Below are positions 1-11,958 of a DNA stretch of 64,000 nucleotides, one piece after another; the stretch's first letter is position 1; the number at the start of each line of letters is the position of its first letter. The stretch is from contig MU119252.1 of assembly GCA_014904845.1 (NCBI GenBank), positions 1-64,000 of the forward strand, written 5' to 3'. The notes beneath the pieces are model-generated. The model did no database searches and was not told the origin of the DNA. It was given only the letters and a program-made list of their open reading frames with translations. This DNA is from Acephala macrosclerotiorum. Lineage: Eukaryota; Ascomycota; Leotiomycetes; Helotiales; Mollisiaceae. The translations under genes and the position numbers were made by a program.

Positions 1-2095
1 TAAATATAATTTTTTTTTTCTTATACGAATTTATTTAATATTTTAAAAATTTACAAATAAAATTTTTTTTTTAACGTTATTTTAATTTATTAAAAAAAAA
101 TTTTAAAAAATTATATCGATTTTTATAAATTATAATTAATAATTTTTCGATTTTAAATTTTTATTTTTATTTTTATTTTTTTCGAATTTTAATATATATC
201 GATTTTTTTTTTAAATATTCGTTTATAAAATCGATTATTTATTTAAATTGTTATATTTATTATATTTTAAAATATTTTCAATTTATCGCGTTAAATTAAT
301 TCGTTTTTAATCGAATTTTTAAATTCAATATAAAATTATCGTATAAAATTTTTTTTTTTAATTAATTCTATTTACAAATTATTAAAACTCGATAATATAA
401 ATAAAAACGATTTTTTTTTATTTTAAAATTTATAATTTTCATTCGACGATTTATTTTTCATTTATATATTTGAATCTATTAAAAATAATAAAAAATTTTA
501 TAATTAATAATTTTTATTAAACGATTTTATTATTATTAAAATAATTTTATTATACAATTTTTATTTAATCGAATATTATTTTTATTAAATATTTTATATA
601 TTAAAAAATTTATTTATTTTCGAATTAAAATATATTTTTATTAAATTTAAAATAAAATTAATATTATATAAAATAAATATACAATTTATTTTAAATTTTA
701 ATTTTAATAAAAATTTTTATATTATATTTTAATAATATAAATTTAATAATATTTTTAAATACTAATAAAATTATTAATATATTTTAAAAATATTTAATAA
801 ATATTATAAAAAACAATATTTAAAATATAACGAATTAATTATTAAACGTATTATCGATTAATTATATATAATAAAAACTAAAAAATTCGAATAAAATTAT
901 TATTAATTATTAATTAAATTATTAAATTAATTTATTTGAATTAAATACGAAATTTTTATTTATTAAAAAAAAAATTTATTTATATAAAATTTTCGCGTTT
1001 ATTAAAATCTTTATTTATAAAATTTTCGACTAGTTCAAAGCTCCATTTTTCAAAGCTCTATCACGTGACATAGATCTCGTGATTTGTTTATCGAGTCTTA
1101 CTCGTTTAATCTATTTTATAGTTTTTATTAATTTTTATATAATTCGTAATAAATTATTATTTACAAATTTTATTCGATTTTCAAATAAAATACGTAAAAA
1201 ACTATTTTAAAATTAATTTAATAATCGCGTAAAAAAATTTTAAAAATTTAAAATTCGATTTTTTTTAAATTAAAATATAATAAAATCAAAAATAATTAAA
1301 CCGATTATAATATAAATATTAAATTTTTATTAAAATATATTTTATTATTTAAAACAATATAATTTATTAAAAAAAAATATTATATAAATTATAAATTTTT
1401 TATTAAATTAATTTAATTATAAATCGTTAAAATAATAATTTTATATAATAAATAAAAAAATCGAAAAATACGAATATTTATAAATATTATAAACAAATAA
1501 TAATTTTTATTATAATTTACGATTAAAAAATAATTATTTTTATAAAATCGTTTATAATTATTAAAAATAATAAAAATTAAATAAAATTTGAAAATTATAA
1601 AAATTATTAAAATTAAATAAATTGAAAAATTAATAAATAAAATATTTAAAAAATAAATAATATTAATAAAAAAAATAAAAAATAATAAAATTAAAAAAAT
1701 TAAATAATTTTATAAGTTTTTTTATTTGATTAAATTTTAATAAAATTAAAAATTTTATTTATTTATTTTTATTTTATATTTATAATTTTTTGCGTTATAA
1801 AAAATATATATTATTATTAATTTTAAAAATATATTATTTATTACGATATTATAAATTTTTTTATTAATATTTATTAAATTTTAATTTATAATATATTGAA
1901 AAATTGTTTATAAATTATAGAATTTTGCGTTTATTATTTATTAATTTAAAATTAATAAAATTATCGAATATTTTTATATTTTTATAAATTTAATATTATT
2001 ATAAAGTATTTAAATAAATTAAATTATTTAAAATAAATTAATATTGTATATTTTTATAACGTAATAAGAACAACGCTTCAAAAAGCCAATAAAAC
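1..2095. repeat. AT-rich hypermutated (RIP-like) repeat relic
   Basis: This block is almost pure A/T with no usable reading frame on either strand. The few remaining C and G bases sit mostly together as CpG (tcga, acga, acgt). That is what is left when cytosines in other contexts have been turned to T on both strands. Repeat-induced point mutation of a transposon is the usual cause in Pezizomycotina, so this is probably a decayed element. The original element type cannot be read. The change to normal composition near 2,060-2,100 is abrupt. A short island of ordinary composition lies at about 1,027-1,108. Confidence 0.85.
1031..1105. other. Ordinary-composition island inside the AT-rich block
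   Basis: About 75 bases here keep normal composition. They contain two copies of ttcaaagctc (1034-1043 and 1049-1058, 15 bases apart) followed by a cacgtg E-box-like hexamer. No gene is visible. It may be a younger insertion or a stretch that escaped mutation. Confidence 0.5.
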
Positions 2096-2362
2096 TTAAA
2101 AAAGCAACTATACTTAGAACTTTTCAATATTTCCGATGCGTCTATACTTTTTTGTCTAAATATTGCTACGACTGTTGATTGGGTCCTTTAATCGCCTAAC
2201 GAGCCTATGGACGTTACAATCTCGAATTGTCTGCGCCATTCTCTTTTCGAACTCACGACCCACGAGAACAGGCCGAGGGTTAGAAATAGGCATAGCCAGA
2301 TCGTTAGCAGGCTCTACAAGGCTGATACTAATATACATTGAATCACGCGCCCCGGGGTCATC

Positions 2363-3403
2363 ATGCCAACATTTTCTTCGAAACAGATACCTCAGGCACT
2401 CACTACTATTGAACACATTCAGCATGAGAATGGTTATATTGCTAGTGCCCTTACTCTGCTGATGTTCTCATCTGTCATCCAAACTATGGACCGAGTCGAG
2501 CAGGTGGTTTTGCCTGACACTTCCGGTTTCTTGACCCTCTCCTTCAAGACATCCTTCGCGCCCGACTTCACCATGATCTCTTTGACTGGGACAATCATGG
2601 TCCAAGTTTCCATCATCGCTTTATCTCTTCGGGACTTGAACAAAGTTCATTGGACTGCTACGCCTGGCTTCATCACGAGTCTCATCTTCGGCTGCCTTTC
2701 TGTATGGATGTCGGTGAAGGCTTCCCATATCTTGACGAGCTTGGATACTCCCGATTCTTTCCGACATTGGCTCAGTACAGGCGCAACAAAGACTGGCCCA
2801 AATGAGTATGGAAGAGAATTGAAGGCTTATGTGGAGTCAACTGCGTTTCGCTCCAACAACGTCGGCATCGTTCGGGTGAACAACGATTTTAGACTTGTTG
2901 TCGAAGAGGACAGAACTCGCAAATCAATTGCTAAAGTAAGCCGCAATAGACTCTGGTCTGAAAGCAACGTATTTTTATCCAAGCACCTTCAGCTGACTTA
3001 AGGGGTGTCTCAGGCCGAAATGAAAACCTCCATGGAAGATATCGCCGACTCCATGATCTTCGACCTCCTCGAACGAAACAGAACGAGGAGAGCAAGCTTT
3101 CGTTCCTGTGCCGTGCTATCGGCACCTAAAATGCTGCTCAACTACTCGATGGTATCATTCTTTGCAGGGTTGGGGATGTACGGCAGCACTGTATGGGCAA
3201 ACAACATAGACCCCGCTGCTGTTAGAGCAACTTCATCGGCTATCGTAACCTGCTATTTCGGCCTCATTGTTAATGGGCTGGCGTTGTTCTTCGTATTGAC
3301 TTTCTTGAAGGAGGATGAGGGGACAATTCGCCAAGTGGTAGGAAGGAAGAACGTCGCTGAGAAAGAGAGTGTTGGAGTTGAAAGCGGGACCGGGAGCGAA
3401 TAA
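2363..3403 (+). CDS. Hypothetical polytopic membrane protein
   Basis: Two exons, 2363-2935 and 3014-3403, joined across a 78-nt GT-AG intron (GTAAGC donor, ctgac branch region, tctcag acceptor) in phase 0, give 321 residues. Three hydrophobic stretches lie in the first 125 residues and two more near the C-terminus (around residues 215-240 and 250-275), with a charged soluble loop between them. The C-terminal tail is short, acidic and basic. I do not recognise the family. The ATG at 2363 is the first good start in frame, but an upstream exon cannot be excluded because the gene lies right next to the hypermutated block. The exon structure is well supported; the function is unknown. Confidence 0.6.
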
Positions 3404-5750
3404 ACCTTTGGATGGGGATCTGATATGAAAATTAAAAGGATCTCAAATACCGCCCCTCTATAAGTCTTATGCAAAAACTCGAGAGAGAAAAGAATCTGAG
3501 AAGGGAAGGATGGTTTATACAGTGTTCCTTCGAGGGTGCCAGAGCAGGTCGTTCTTTCTTGAAATGGCAACTGTCCACCTTCAACATCACTCACTCACTT
3601 CCTTCCTTCCTTCCCTTTGAACGATGATGCGTGCCATTTCGATCGTGACCAAGACTTTCGACTCCGGTTCCTGCTCTGATCTTTCCAACTCCCACCTTTC
3701 CTCTTCGTGCCCCTTCCTGCCAACCGTGCAGCAACTTCCTCCACCATCTGCACCCCACCTCATCCTCTCCCTTGTTCCTTCTTAACTGAAGTAATTGGTT
3801 CCTAAAAGTGATCCACGCCGTGTCTAACCTGAGCGAGGACGGTTGACTTCAGCATTCGAGCTCGACCTTAAAAATCGATGTGAACAGCTATCAAACCACA
3901 ATTGAGCAAGGAGCAATCAATCGGAAATAGAATCGGCCACATAAAATTCAAGCTCCTTTCCCCAAGCGCTGCCTTGCATTCCGTAACACTTGTCTGATAT
4001 TTTGCCGTTTGATGCCAGATGTGAGCAAGAAAGCGAAAGCGAGACCTGCACCGGCAACAAACAACCTCGATCACTGTAAGCCTCTCTCACCGCCGGAACC
4101 TCTGCAATGGGAAGCACTGATCCTAATGACGTCGGTCCCGCCACTATCCCCTCAGCGACGGCAGGCACTTTTAGCGTCATTTTTCTACAGAGCGCATTCT
4201 CGCTAAATCAGACCCTCTGTACTGAGCAGCACAACGAATTCGAGAGCAAAGATATCTATATTTTAAAAAGCAGCCCTACAAACTTTCGAAGAAGCTCTAT
4301 TATTGAGAGAAAGCTGCCTTTTTAGATGTCAAGTACACCCCTAATGCGACCCTTTCAAGTTGTTGTATTTTGACGCTAAAAGTGGCAAGCGAGTCCGTCG
4401 CTGAGGGGATAATAGGAATTAAGTCCAACTGTAGTACCAGCTCCCCTGAGCGTCGACTCAAAACATTCTCTGTTTTTCAGGCATCAGATCAGTTTGCATG
4501 ACGACCTCAGCTAGGTTGACTGTTGATTCAAATCCCAAAACCAGATCCTCAAACCCCCATCAGCAAAAATTAGTAGCCAAGTCAAAGCCTTGATTTAACT
4601 GTCCACTCTCATAGTGATGAGTAGACTAGACCCCTTGGAAAGTGACTCGTTCTGTACCTCATCAATGGCATTGAACATCCGAAAAGCATGAGTACGAGCC
4701 CGGTAGCAAAAGTGGTGCTAGGTATAGCATCGATTCGAAGTCCTGACTCCAGAGAGTCAAAGCCAAGTCTTTTTCAGCTTGAAGAGGGGTTGAGGCAGAA
4801 CACCCAAGAATGCTGAAGCAAGAATCGACGGGGGAGACATTTTGCAAGCACATTCTTGAGGAGAAAACTTAGAGCATCTACATAACATTCCGACTACTCA
4901 CTCATGCGTTCTTATACCTCTTCTGCTCCGTTCCAGACGTTGAACAGCAGCACTCAGAGCACCGCAGAGACTTGGACTACCAAATTACTAGTGTTAAAAC
5001 ACCTTCCCATCGAGGCAAGAAGCCTTCTTGAAGAAGGCGCTGCTGCTCTATCGCACTCCGTATTGCAGTAAAACGTGATTTCTGCTCAAGCACCTGGAAC
5101 ATAAACCACTATGCTCAACACAAAAGAACGTAATCCATGCATACAACATCAATCCAGGACCCCCAACCTTCCTCCCGAAAACCTTCAAGAACAAAAAAGA
5201 GGAACCGAGACAAAACAACAATACAACTCTTGTCCACCCCACCATCCCCGTTATCCCTTCCCCCAAGAAGAACGCCCCCAAAAAATAAAAATCGCCCACC
5301 TCCCCTCCATCATCCATTTACCTCACATATGAGGCACACCATCGCCCGCCCTATGTCCAAGCTACACACCCTCTACCATGTGCTAGAGTACCCTTTTCGG
5401 TTTTTATGTGTTGGTTGGTGAGAGATACTTTATGAAGAAGTGGTGTTGACGAGAGGCCGTGGGATGTTTAGCGAAGTTGAAGCAGCCAGAAGAGGAAGCG
5501 GGAAAAGAAGAAGCTGAAAAACTCCGTGGGAAAAAAGAACACTGATAAAGGTCATAGCAAGCAGTAAGAATTCGAATGTTTCGATCACTGGATCGAGTCG
5601 CCTTTCTCCATGCACTGTACCACACTTGATAACCACAAGCATATCATGTCACGGCAATGAGTTGAGAAGTGTTTGAAAATCAAGGCAAGTTGTATTGGCA
5701 CAGTTTACATCTGGTGTACAGGCCTCCCGATCCGTCGCTAAGGTTCAACT
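3404..5750. other. Intergenic stretch, no gene seen
   Basis: Only short frames that shadow each other. There is a ttcc-rich tract around 3,598-3,618 and pyrimidine-rich patches near 5,150-5,330. The part next to 5,750 is probably 3' untranslated region of the unspliced hacA message. Confidence 0.5.
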
Positions 5751-6123
5751 TCAACGCCCATGAGGACGATCAAACACCGGACGCCAATCCCCAAGAGACT
5801 TTTTACTCCGACCAGAGCCAGAGCTCATCGATCCCCGCCTCCCATCCCGAACAAAAGAAAAAGAATCTCCATCCCTCTCCCTTACTTTAGTAGTAGGTCT
5901 GAAAGTCAGCTCCGCCGTTTGTCCCCCCTCCATATCTGCACCCAGCTTAGGAGTGTTCTCTAATCTCAATTCTTTTTCGATAACATGTATCGCCCAACAA
6001 AGCGTCATAAGAGCTTCCACGCTCGGTGAATTTCCCATACTATGACGATTCGCACTAGCAGAGGAGAGACAATCGGGGAGCTGCTGTTCAACCGCTCGCC
6101 GCATTTGCTCCATAGTCGCATCC

Positions 6124-7304
6124 TTAAGAGGACGCGCCAATTTGGGGCTGCAGGCTAGCAGTCGTCTCAGCAGGCTGATCCGAAGACTGAATCTCGGGCG
6201 CTGGCTGGTCGTCAAAGTTGATGAGGTCATCATAGGAGTTTGTGAAGTCAAAGAAGCTGTCGTTGTTGTGAGCCATATCATCAGGTTCAAAATTGAAGTC
6301 GTTGGCGATAGCGGGGAGCCCGTGCTCAAGGAATTCACTATCTGAAACAGAGGTGTGGCTATGCTCGAGAAAATTTCGAATGATAGGGTTGCCCAAAGAG
6401 CCGTTATCAAGAGTCGAAAACCCATAGGTGTTGAGGCTGAATCCATCCAGGGCCCAGTTTCCTCCGACTGACACTGCAGGTCGCACAACATCGCGGCAGG
6501 ATGTTGTGTCAGGTCGGAGGATGTGGCGTTGGAGGACTCAGCAACAGGGCGCATCTCTGGAGAGAGAGCGGCCGGGTTAACAGTCTGGGCTGGTTCTTGG
6601 GGTAGAGCTTGGGTGCTGATTGGTCGATTCTCGGTCTCTTGTTGGCCAAACATGTCCTTTGAGAATGTGACAGGAGTCGAGTGTCGAAGCTCAGATACTG
6701 GTGATGAAGCAACTGGCGAGGAACCGAAGACAGGAATGGAGCCACCAAGTTGTTCCAATTGGCGTGTAAGTGCCATGTTTCGTTCTTCCATTTCTTGTAG
6801 GCGAAGTTCGAGATCCTTTGCCCTTCGCTCGACGGCATGCTTCTCTGCCTCGAGCTTCTCTACCTCAAGTCGCTTGCGCTCCCTCGATGATTGAGCTGCG
6901 CGTCGGTTGCGGAGGACCCGCTCGACTCGGCGTTGCTCCTTCTCATCCTCAGTCTTTGCACGTTTTCTAGAAAGCGGATTAGCCGATTGATCCACGATAG
7001 TGAACTTGTTATCCAGTATGTACCTTGGTGGAAGATTAGTCTTGGGTTCTGGTAATTGTTGTCCCCAAGACTTCCTCTTCTTAACCGGCTTCTTCTCGGG
7101 CGCAGGGGAGCCAGCGATGCTGGGGTCCATTGTCGAGCTGCGGAAGTTGTCGTCGTATGATTGGGGCGTCATGGCATCCATTCCGTTGTGCGACGGTTCG
7201 TCATCGAAGAGTGGTGGGTATGCGGTGCCCGGCGTCGAAACGAAGCTGTCAGCTAGGCTGTCCGCCGGGGAGTTCTCAAATTTGATGTTGGCGGGAGTCT
7301 CCAT
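6124..7304 (-). CDS. hacA: bZIP transcription factor HacA (unfolded protein response)
   Basis: HacA/Hac1 is the nuclear activator of endoplasmic reticulum chaperone and secretion genes, made active when Ire1 removes a short intron from its mRNA. The protein starts with an acidic, Ser/Thr-rich N-terminus, then a KRAKTEDEKEQRR element leading into a bZIP basic region (RVLRNRRAAQSSRERKR) and a leucine-zipper coiled coil. Induced coding exons are 7304-7024, 6966-6497 and 6476-6124, total 367 residues. Between exons 1 and 2 is a 57-nt in-frame spliceosomal intron (6967-7023; GTACAT donor, gctaatc branch, ctag acceptor); its removal joins PPR directly to KRAKTEDE. Between exons 2 and 3 is the 20-nt unconventional intron (6477-6496). 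Without that cut, translation runs in another frame to 5751, giving about 498 residues, so the uninduced product is longer than the induced one, as in Aspergillus. Confidence 0.93.
6461..6520 (-). promoter_or_regulatory. hacA: Ire1 splice-site fold with 20-nt unconventional intron of hacA
   Basis: On the minus strand the 60 bases form near-complementary outer arms (cctccgac...gtcggagg type, with one bulge). Inside is a 7-bp stem acaacat/atgttgt closing the loop CTGCCGC, followed by the second site CTGCAGT. Both heptamers fit the Ire1 consensus CNGCNGN, with cleavage after the third base. The segment between the two cuts (6496 down to 6477) is exactly 20 nt, the size known for filamentous ascomycete hacA. 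Removing it changes the reading frame and replaces a long tail with a shorter acidic C-terminus ending at 6124. Confidence 0.92.
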
Positions 7305-9718
7305 CGTTGCGGATTTCAGTTGGTGTTCCGTCTATCCGAGATGGCGAGTGTGGTTGTAGTGTACAGTTTGGTGGTGAAGGCGATTTGTGTGGTGTATGTG
7401 TGTGATGTGAAAGACCCTCCCTCGCACAGTAGTTGTACGCTTCGGTTTAGGCCATGGTGAGGACACGGTTGCTTGTCGACGACGAGGATGACTCAGTGAT
7501 TAGGGTAGGCAGCACTGTTTGACTGCAGACCCAATCAAAGGGCGTTCTGGTTCGGGGTTGTGTTTGCTCTGCGATGGAGTCGAGAAGATTGTGAGAGGGA
7601 GATCTGGCTTTATGAGTTTTGGCCACGGTGTCAGGAGCTGGGACCCAAGATTTGCACCTTTCCTGTTTGGGTGTTCGCTTATTCTTTTATTAGCCTCGTA
7701 ACTCTTCGCCCTGCCTTCCGCAGCCCCCATGCATCAAGTACGATTATCCGCCCCACAAGACTAGGGGATGGTCAGCCAAGCCAGTCCCAAGAAGTCCCAT
7801 CACTTGTGGAACAAAAGAATCGAATCGAACTACAGCCCGTTTCACAACGTCGTCGTGCGCCGTTGCGCGGCACTTGATTTGTTACACACTTACGAAAATA
7901 GGGGGTTCATCGTCGATCAGGGAAAGTATCCGTGGGCAGTTGGTCCGGGACGGAAAATTCGCAGATAACCCCGCGTATCACCAAGACGAGGTCTGGAATT
8001 GAGGACCGTACAACCTGATATGAAGATATCTACTCTCTACCAAGATCGTCTTGATCGCCATTCCGGCCGAGAGAAAACATACAGATATTTGAACGTCTTA
8101 CTCCTGAGTCAGCCAAGAGAGGCGACCCCTTTTCTCCCTATCAACGTGCAAAACAAAAATATACTTTAGCAAGCCCCTTGCACCAACAGCATTCTTTACG
8201 AAACATATCAAGAACAAATCAGCGTCTCGTCTTGTCACTTGTTTCGTCCCGCCGCAGTCCCAAGAAAGTCTGCTCTTCGTGTAACTTCCAAAACGGAGGC
8301 TGTACGAGTATCGCCTCAACTATCAGTTCATGCCTCTTCATGCTCTTCATCCTCCGAACGCACGAGATTGAGTAAAAACACTCTGACTCGCACAAACTCT
8401 TTACTATTGACTGATTCAAGACAAACTCATCTCACAATTTCTTCATCTTTCAATATTACGGTATGGAGCACTCGAATCTGGACCCCCTTTCCTTCGAGCC
8501 GCACCGGGAAAAAAGAAAAACTTCAAATCAATTTATTTTATTGCGAGCCGTCTCGCCCTCACCTCCACGCCACGGATGCAACTGATCCTCCATCGAATAA
8601 TTGATAAAGAAAGAGGCGCTGAGCTGCAACCTGCAGCGGTTTCTCCACAAGCAACTTTCTTCAGCGCGCGCAAAAGATGTGATGTGAAGGCTGAGCATCA
8701 CATTTTCCTCTTTCCTAATTGGACTCTTGAACCGACAACGTGCATTTTCAGTAGTGCTGGTCGATGACTGCATCCAGCTTACCACTTCGCATCTGCCTTC
8801 AAATCATCACTGATTTATCGCCTGTGGTGTTATCATTATCTTCACCGTCTCTCGTGAGATGAAATCCCGGGTATGCGGAGTAAGGTAAGCATTCTCTCAC
8901 TTTTCATCACGCCCTTCAATGCACGGATCATGAAAGCTCTCAAAGTTCATGGCCCGGGTCTTCACCCCGGAACCTAAGGATTGCGAATCCGCCAGGGCTG
9001 CACGCACGCACGCACAGATTCAGCCACCTTCCAGACCGGTTCAGAAATCCAAGTCCGAAACATGTGCCAAAGTACCCCTGCAACAGGGCCGCGCAGGGAC
9101 GGATTAATTGTCTGTGTGTTGTTCCGGTCAGGGATGAACTTTGCCGGAGCCGAGATGGTGGCGCACGAGTTTGTATTTTTCCATATGAGAAGGAGATTCG
9201 AAGGGGTCATGAGGAAGGGAGAAATTTAGCTAGATGAGGAGGTAAGGAACAGAGATGGCGAATGCAGGGTGCATGAACATTGATGGTGGAAGGAGTTTGG
9301 AAGCACGGGAGAAGGGAGAAATTGCAAGTGCGGTACCTGAGCTCCCAAGATGTAGGGTGAAAATATACTATCACGTGAGCATATTTAGTTGTAATAATTT
9401 TCAATCAAAGCATCCACTAGCTGTATTCTCTAAAAAACAGATCATTCTCGTAAAGGTGATTTGGTAGATTTGAGTGCACTTTTATCTGCTCTCAAAGAAG
9501 ATGTACTCATCTTCTGCTCTATCACGTGCCATTACGTATCATTGTCGAGAAATCCTCCTCGAGAATCCGTGCAAGTTGTAAAAAAATGTCAAATTATTCT
9601 AAGAGTCGATCCCAAACTCGTGGCTCTATCCATAGAGGGCCAAAACTCTACTACTTACGACGATAGTACAGCTCCTTCGTCTCAATATCATAAATTCTCA
9701 CCAGGCTCTCGATTCACA
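7305..9718. other. Long intergenic region between hacA and tad2
   Basis: About 2.4 kb with no convincing gene. It must hold the hacA promoter and leader and the tad2 promoter. A small gcac/acgc simple repeat lies near 9,001-9,016. The frames present are short and overlap on both strands. Confidence 0.5.
7447..7455 (-). promoter_or_regulatory. Possible two-codon upstream ORF in the hacA leader
   Basis: An ATG GCC TAA mini-frame lies about 143 nt upstream of the hacA start. hacA messages of other moulds have regulatory upstream ORFs in a long leader, so this may restrain translation. It is only meaningful if transcription starts further upstream, which I cannot see. Confidence 0.3.
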
Positions 9719-10610
9719 ATGTCTGAGAAGGATTTGCAAGACGCTCCCCTAACTACCTCGCTTCCAACTCCTTCGCCTGTCCATCCAATGAAAGGACCTC
9801 CTCAAGCAGTAAACATGACAGACGAAGAACGAGACATGCATTTGGGGTTCATGCGTGAAGCTCTTGCCATGGTACCTTTTCTCCTCCTCTCCTCCCTCTA
9901 TTTTTATTGTCAATCTCTACCTTACACCGGGACTAACAACAAGCCAGGCCGAATACGCACTCACCCACTCCGAAACCCCCGTAGGCTGTATCTTCGTCCA
10001 TCATCCTCTTCCAATCCCATCAACATCACAATCCTCCACCACCACTACCCCATCTCCCAAGCCATACATCATAGGCAGAGGCTACAACCACACAAACCTC
10101 ACCTTCAACGGAACTCGGCACGCAGAATTTGTAGCCATAAACCAGATCCTCACTTCCTGCCCTCCCTCCTCTTCCTCAAACCCATCACCCAAGCCTTATG
10201 GTCCAGAAGTGTTAAAGGAGTGTGATTTATATGTCACAGTCGAACCCTGCATCATGTGTGCGAGTTTATTGAGACAATTTGGGATTAGGAAGGTCTTCTT
10301 TGGAGCCTCAAACGAGAAGTTCGGAGGCACGGGAGGAGTTTTAAACATCCAAGATTCCAACGGCCGTTATGACAGTTTCCCCGAAGCACGGCAACAGGAT
10401 GAGGAGAAAGAGGGGAAAGAAAGGAAGGAAGGGGATTATGAGGTTAGTGGGGGATGGTTAAGAGAAGAGGCTATTGTTATGTTGAGACGATTTTATGTCC
10501 AGGAGAATGAGAGGGCGCCGGAGGAGAAGAGAGGGAAGGAGGGGAGGGTTTTGAGGTTGGATGTTGAGCCTTTGCCGGTGATGGGGACTGGGGATGGGAA
10601 CGGTGGTTGA
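9719..10610 (+). CDS. tad2: tRNA-specific adenosine deaminase, catalytic subunit Tad2
   Basis: Tad2 pairs with Tad3 to deaminate adenosine 34 of several tRNAs to inosine, allowing wobble decoding. Exons 9719-9871 and 9948-10610 (76-nt GT-AG intron, phase 0) give 271 residues. The intron splits the first helix, REALAM/AEYALTHSETPVGC. The zinc/catalytic signature is present: TRHAEFVAI supplies the histidine and catalytic glutamate, and VEPCIMCAS supplies the PCxxC cysteines. The RKVFFGASNEKFGGTGG segment after it fits the family. There is a Ser/Pro-rich insert in the loop before IIGRGYNHT and a second low-complexity segment before HAE-PC, both common in fungal copies. It converges with the complex I subunit gene 308 bp downstream. 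Confidence 0.92.
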
Positions 10611-10918
10611 GGTAATGTCGGAAGAAGACCAGGAAGAGAATCATCCCTCGCCTTTGAAAATGGAAGGGACCAAAGACAGCTGGGTTCCAAGGACAAGAAA
10701 GGAGACTTGACTCCGTGCCCTGAGATGATGAAAGCCTGCTGGTACGGACCTTCCCAGCCATAGTAGTGCTTAAGCACGATACCCCGTTGGCAGCACCAAT
10801 GAAGACCAAACATGCACAAATGATCAATTCAATTCCCAACCCAATATGTACAAAGTATTTCTCTCTTCGCTCTTCGCCTTTTCCCATGCTTCCACCACCC
10901 AATTCACACACCTCTCCC

Positions 10919-11677
10919 CTACTTCTTCCCCGCCTTCTCAGCCTCCAACTCCCTCTCGGCCTGCTGATAATACTTCGCCGTATCCACACCATGCTGATTA
11001 TGATTCACAAAGTTGAACCATGGAAGCACATGCAGCCAAACCCCCGAATATCTCGAGTTTCGACTCGCCACACCTTGGATGTATGGGGTTGTGCTGCTGA
11101 TGCCGTATAGAGGCTCTCCTTTCTTGACCTTCGAGACCATTTCTTTCATGTCCATGTCGACTTCGCGGGAGTTTTCGGTGAAGCCGTAGAATCGCACTAT
11201 TCGCAACGTACTGAATTAGCAAGTGCTTTATGAATGAGGGAGAGGGCAGGTGGGCAGGAGACGTACGGCAGGATCTCTGGTAGGTCAACAGGAATCCAGC
11301 AGTCAATCCAATAGCACCCGTCAGCCGCATAATCGGTGCGAAACCACCCTTTCCCACAAGTGAAGGCGAGATCCTCTCCATCAGAAGAAGGGTCGCCGGT
11401 CCTGCTGCCGCGAACGCTGCTCCGGCAACATAATCCGACCCTCTGGCGTAGCCAATAACTCTCTTGAAATGTCTATCTCCTCATCAGCCTCTCATCTATA
11501 TCTCCACGCTTCTCCATCCATCTTCAATCGTGCAGGGAGCTTACGGGTCACTGTCAATGAGCTACAAGAGGGGACCAATTAGCTTCTATCCGTTGCAAAT
11601 TTTAGGGGAAAGCGTACCGGAAACTCAGTATTGATCTTCTTCGCTGGTACGTATGGCCGCTGCTCGACGTTCGACAT
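10919..11677 (-). CDS. NADH:ubiquinone oxidoreductase 20.9 kDa-type subunit
   Basis: An accessory subunit of mitochondrial complex I, inner-membrane arm. Four exons, 11677-11618, 11561-11545, 11472-11267 and 11196-10919, separated by introns of 56, 72 and 70 nt, give 186 residues (about 21 kDa). The tiny 17-nt second exon codes LIDSDP. Residues 25-70 hold a first hydrophobic helix (YVAGAAFAAAGPATLLLM) and a second (MRLTGAIGLTAGFLLTYQRS), followed by RFYGFTENSREV and KKGEPLYG. The C-terminus is soluble and charged (KYYQQAERELEAEKAGKK). The pattern matches my knowledge of the Neurospora 20.9 kDa subunit family. It shares a 281-bp divergent promoter region with csm3. Confidence 0.85.
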
Positions 11678-11958
11678 CTTGACTGAGGAATTGGTGGCCC
11701 AATTGGTGGTCAAGCTCTCATGTGGTTAATCCTCTGATGTTGTTGCGGAGCTTGACGAAAGGGCGCTAGTGTTTCGATACGGTGGCCTGCGCTTTTGGTC
11801 AGATGTGCCAGTCGCGTCTCTCGATGTTGGGACGCGCCTTCGTGTAGAGTGAGAGGAACTTCGACAACGACGATTCACGACAACTTATAGCTTTTTGAGG
11901 CGCGGGATTGGAAAGTGGACAACTGAATACCAGGATATCCCAAAATCGCACTTCCAAA
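11678..11958. promoter_or_regulatory. Divergent promoter region, complex I subunit / csm3
   Basis: These 281 bases separate two divergently transcribed start codons, so both promoters and 5' leaders must lie here. No specific binding site is identified. Confidence 0.45.

Noticed and set aside
3868..5421. Several 60-90 codon frames between 3.9 and 5.4 kb
   Set aside because: They overlap on both strands, start at non-ATG or weak codons, show no domain, and are typical chance frames.
5751..7304. hacA taken as one uninterrupted 517-residue ORF
   Set aside because: The frame contains a 57-nt spliceosomal intron and the 20-nt Ire1 intron; the continuous reading is neither the uninduced nor the induced protein.
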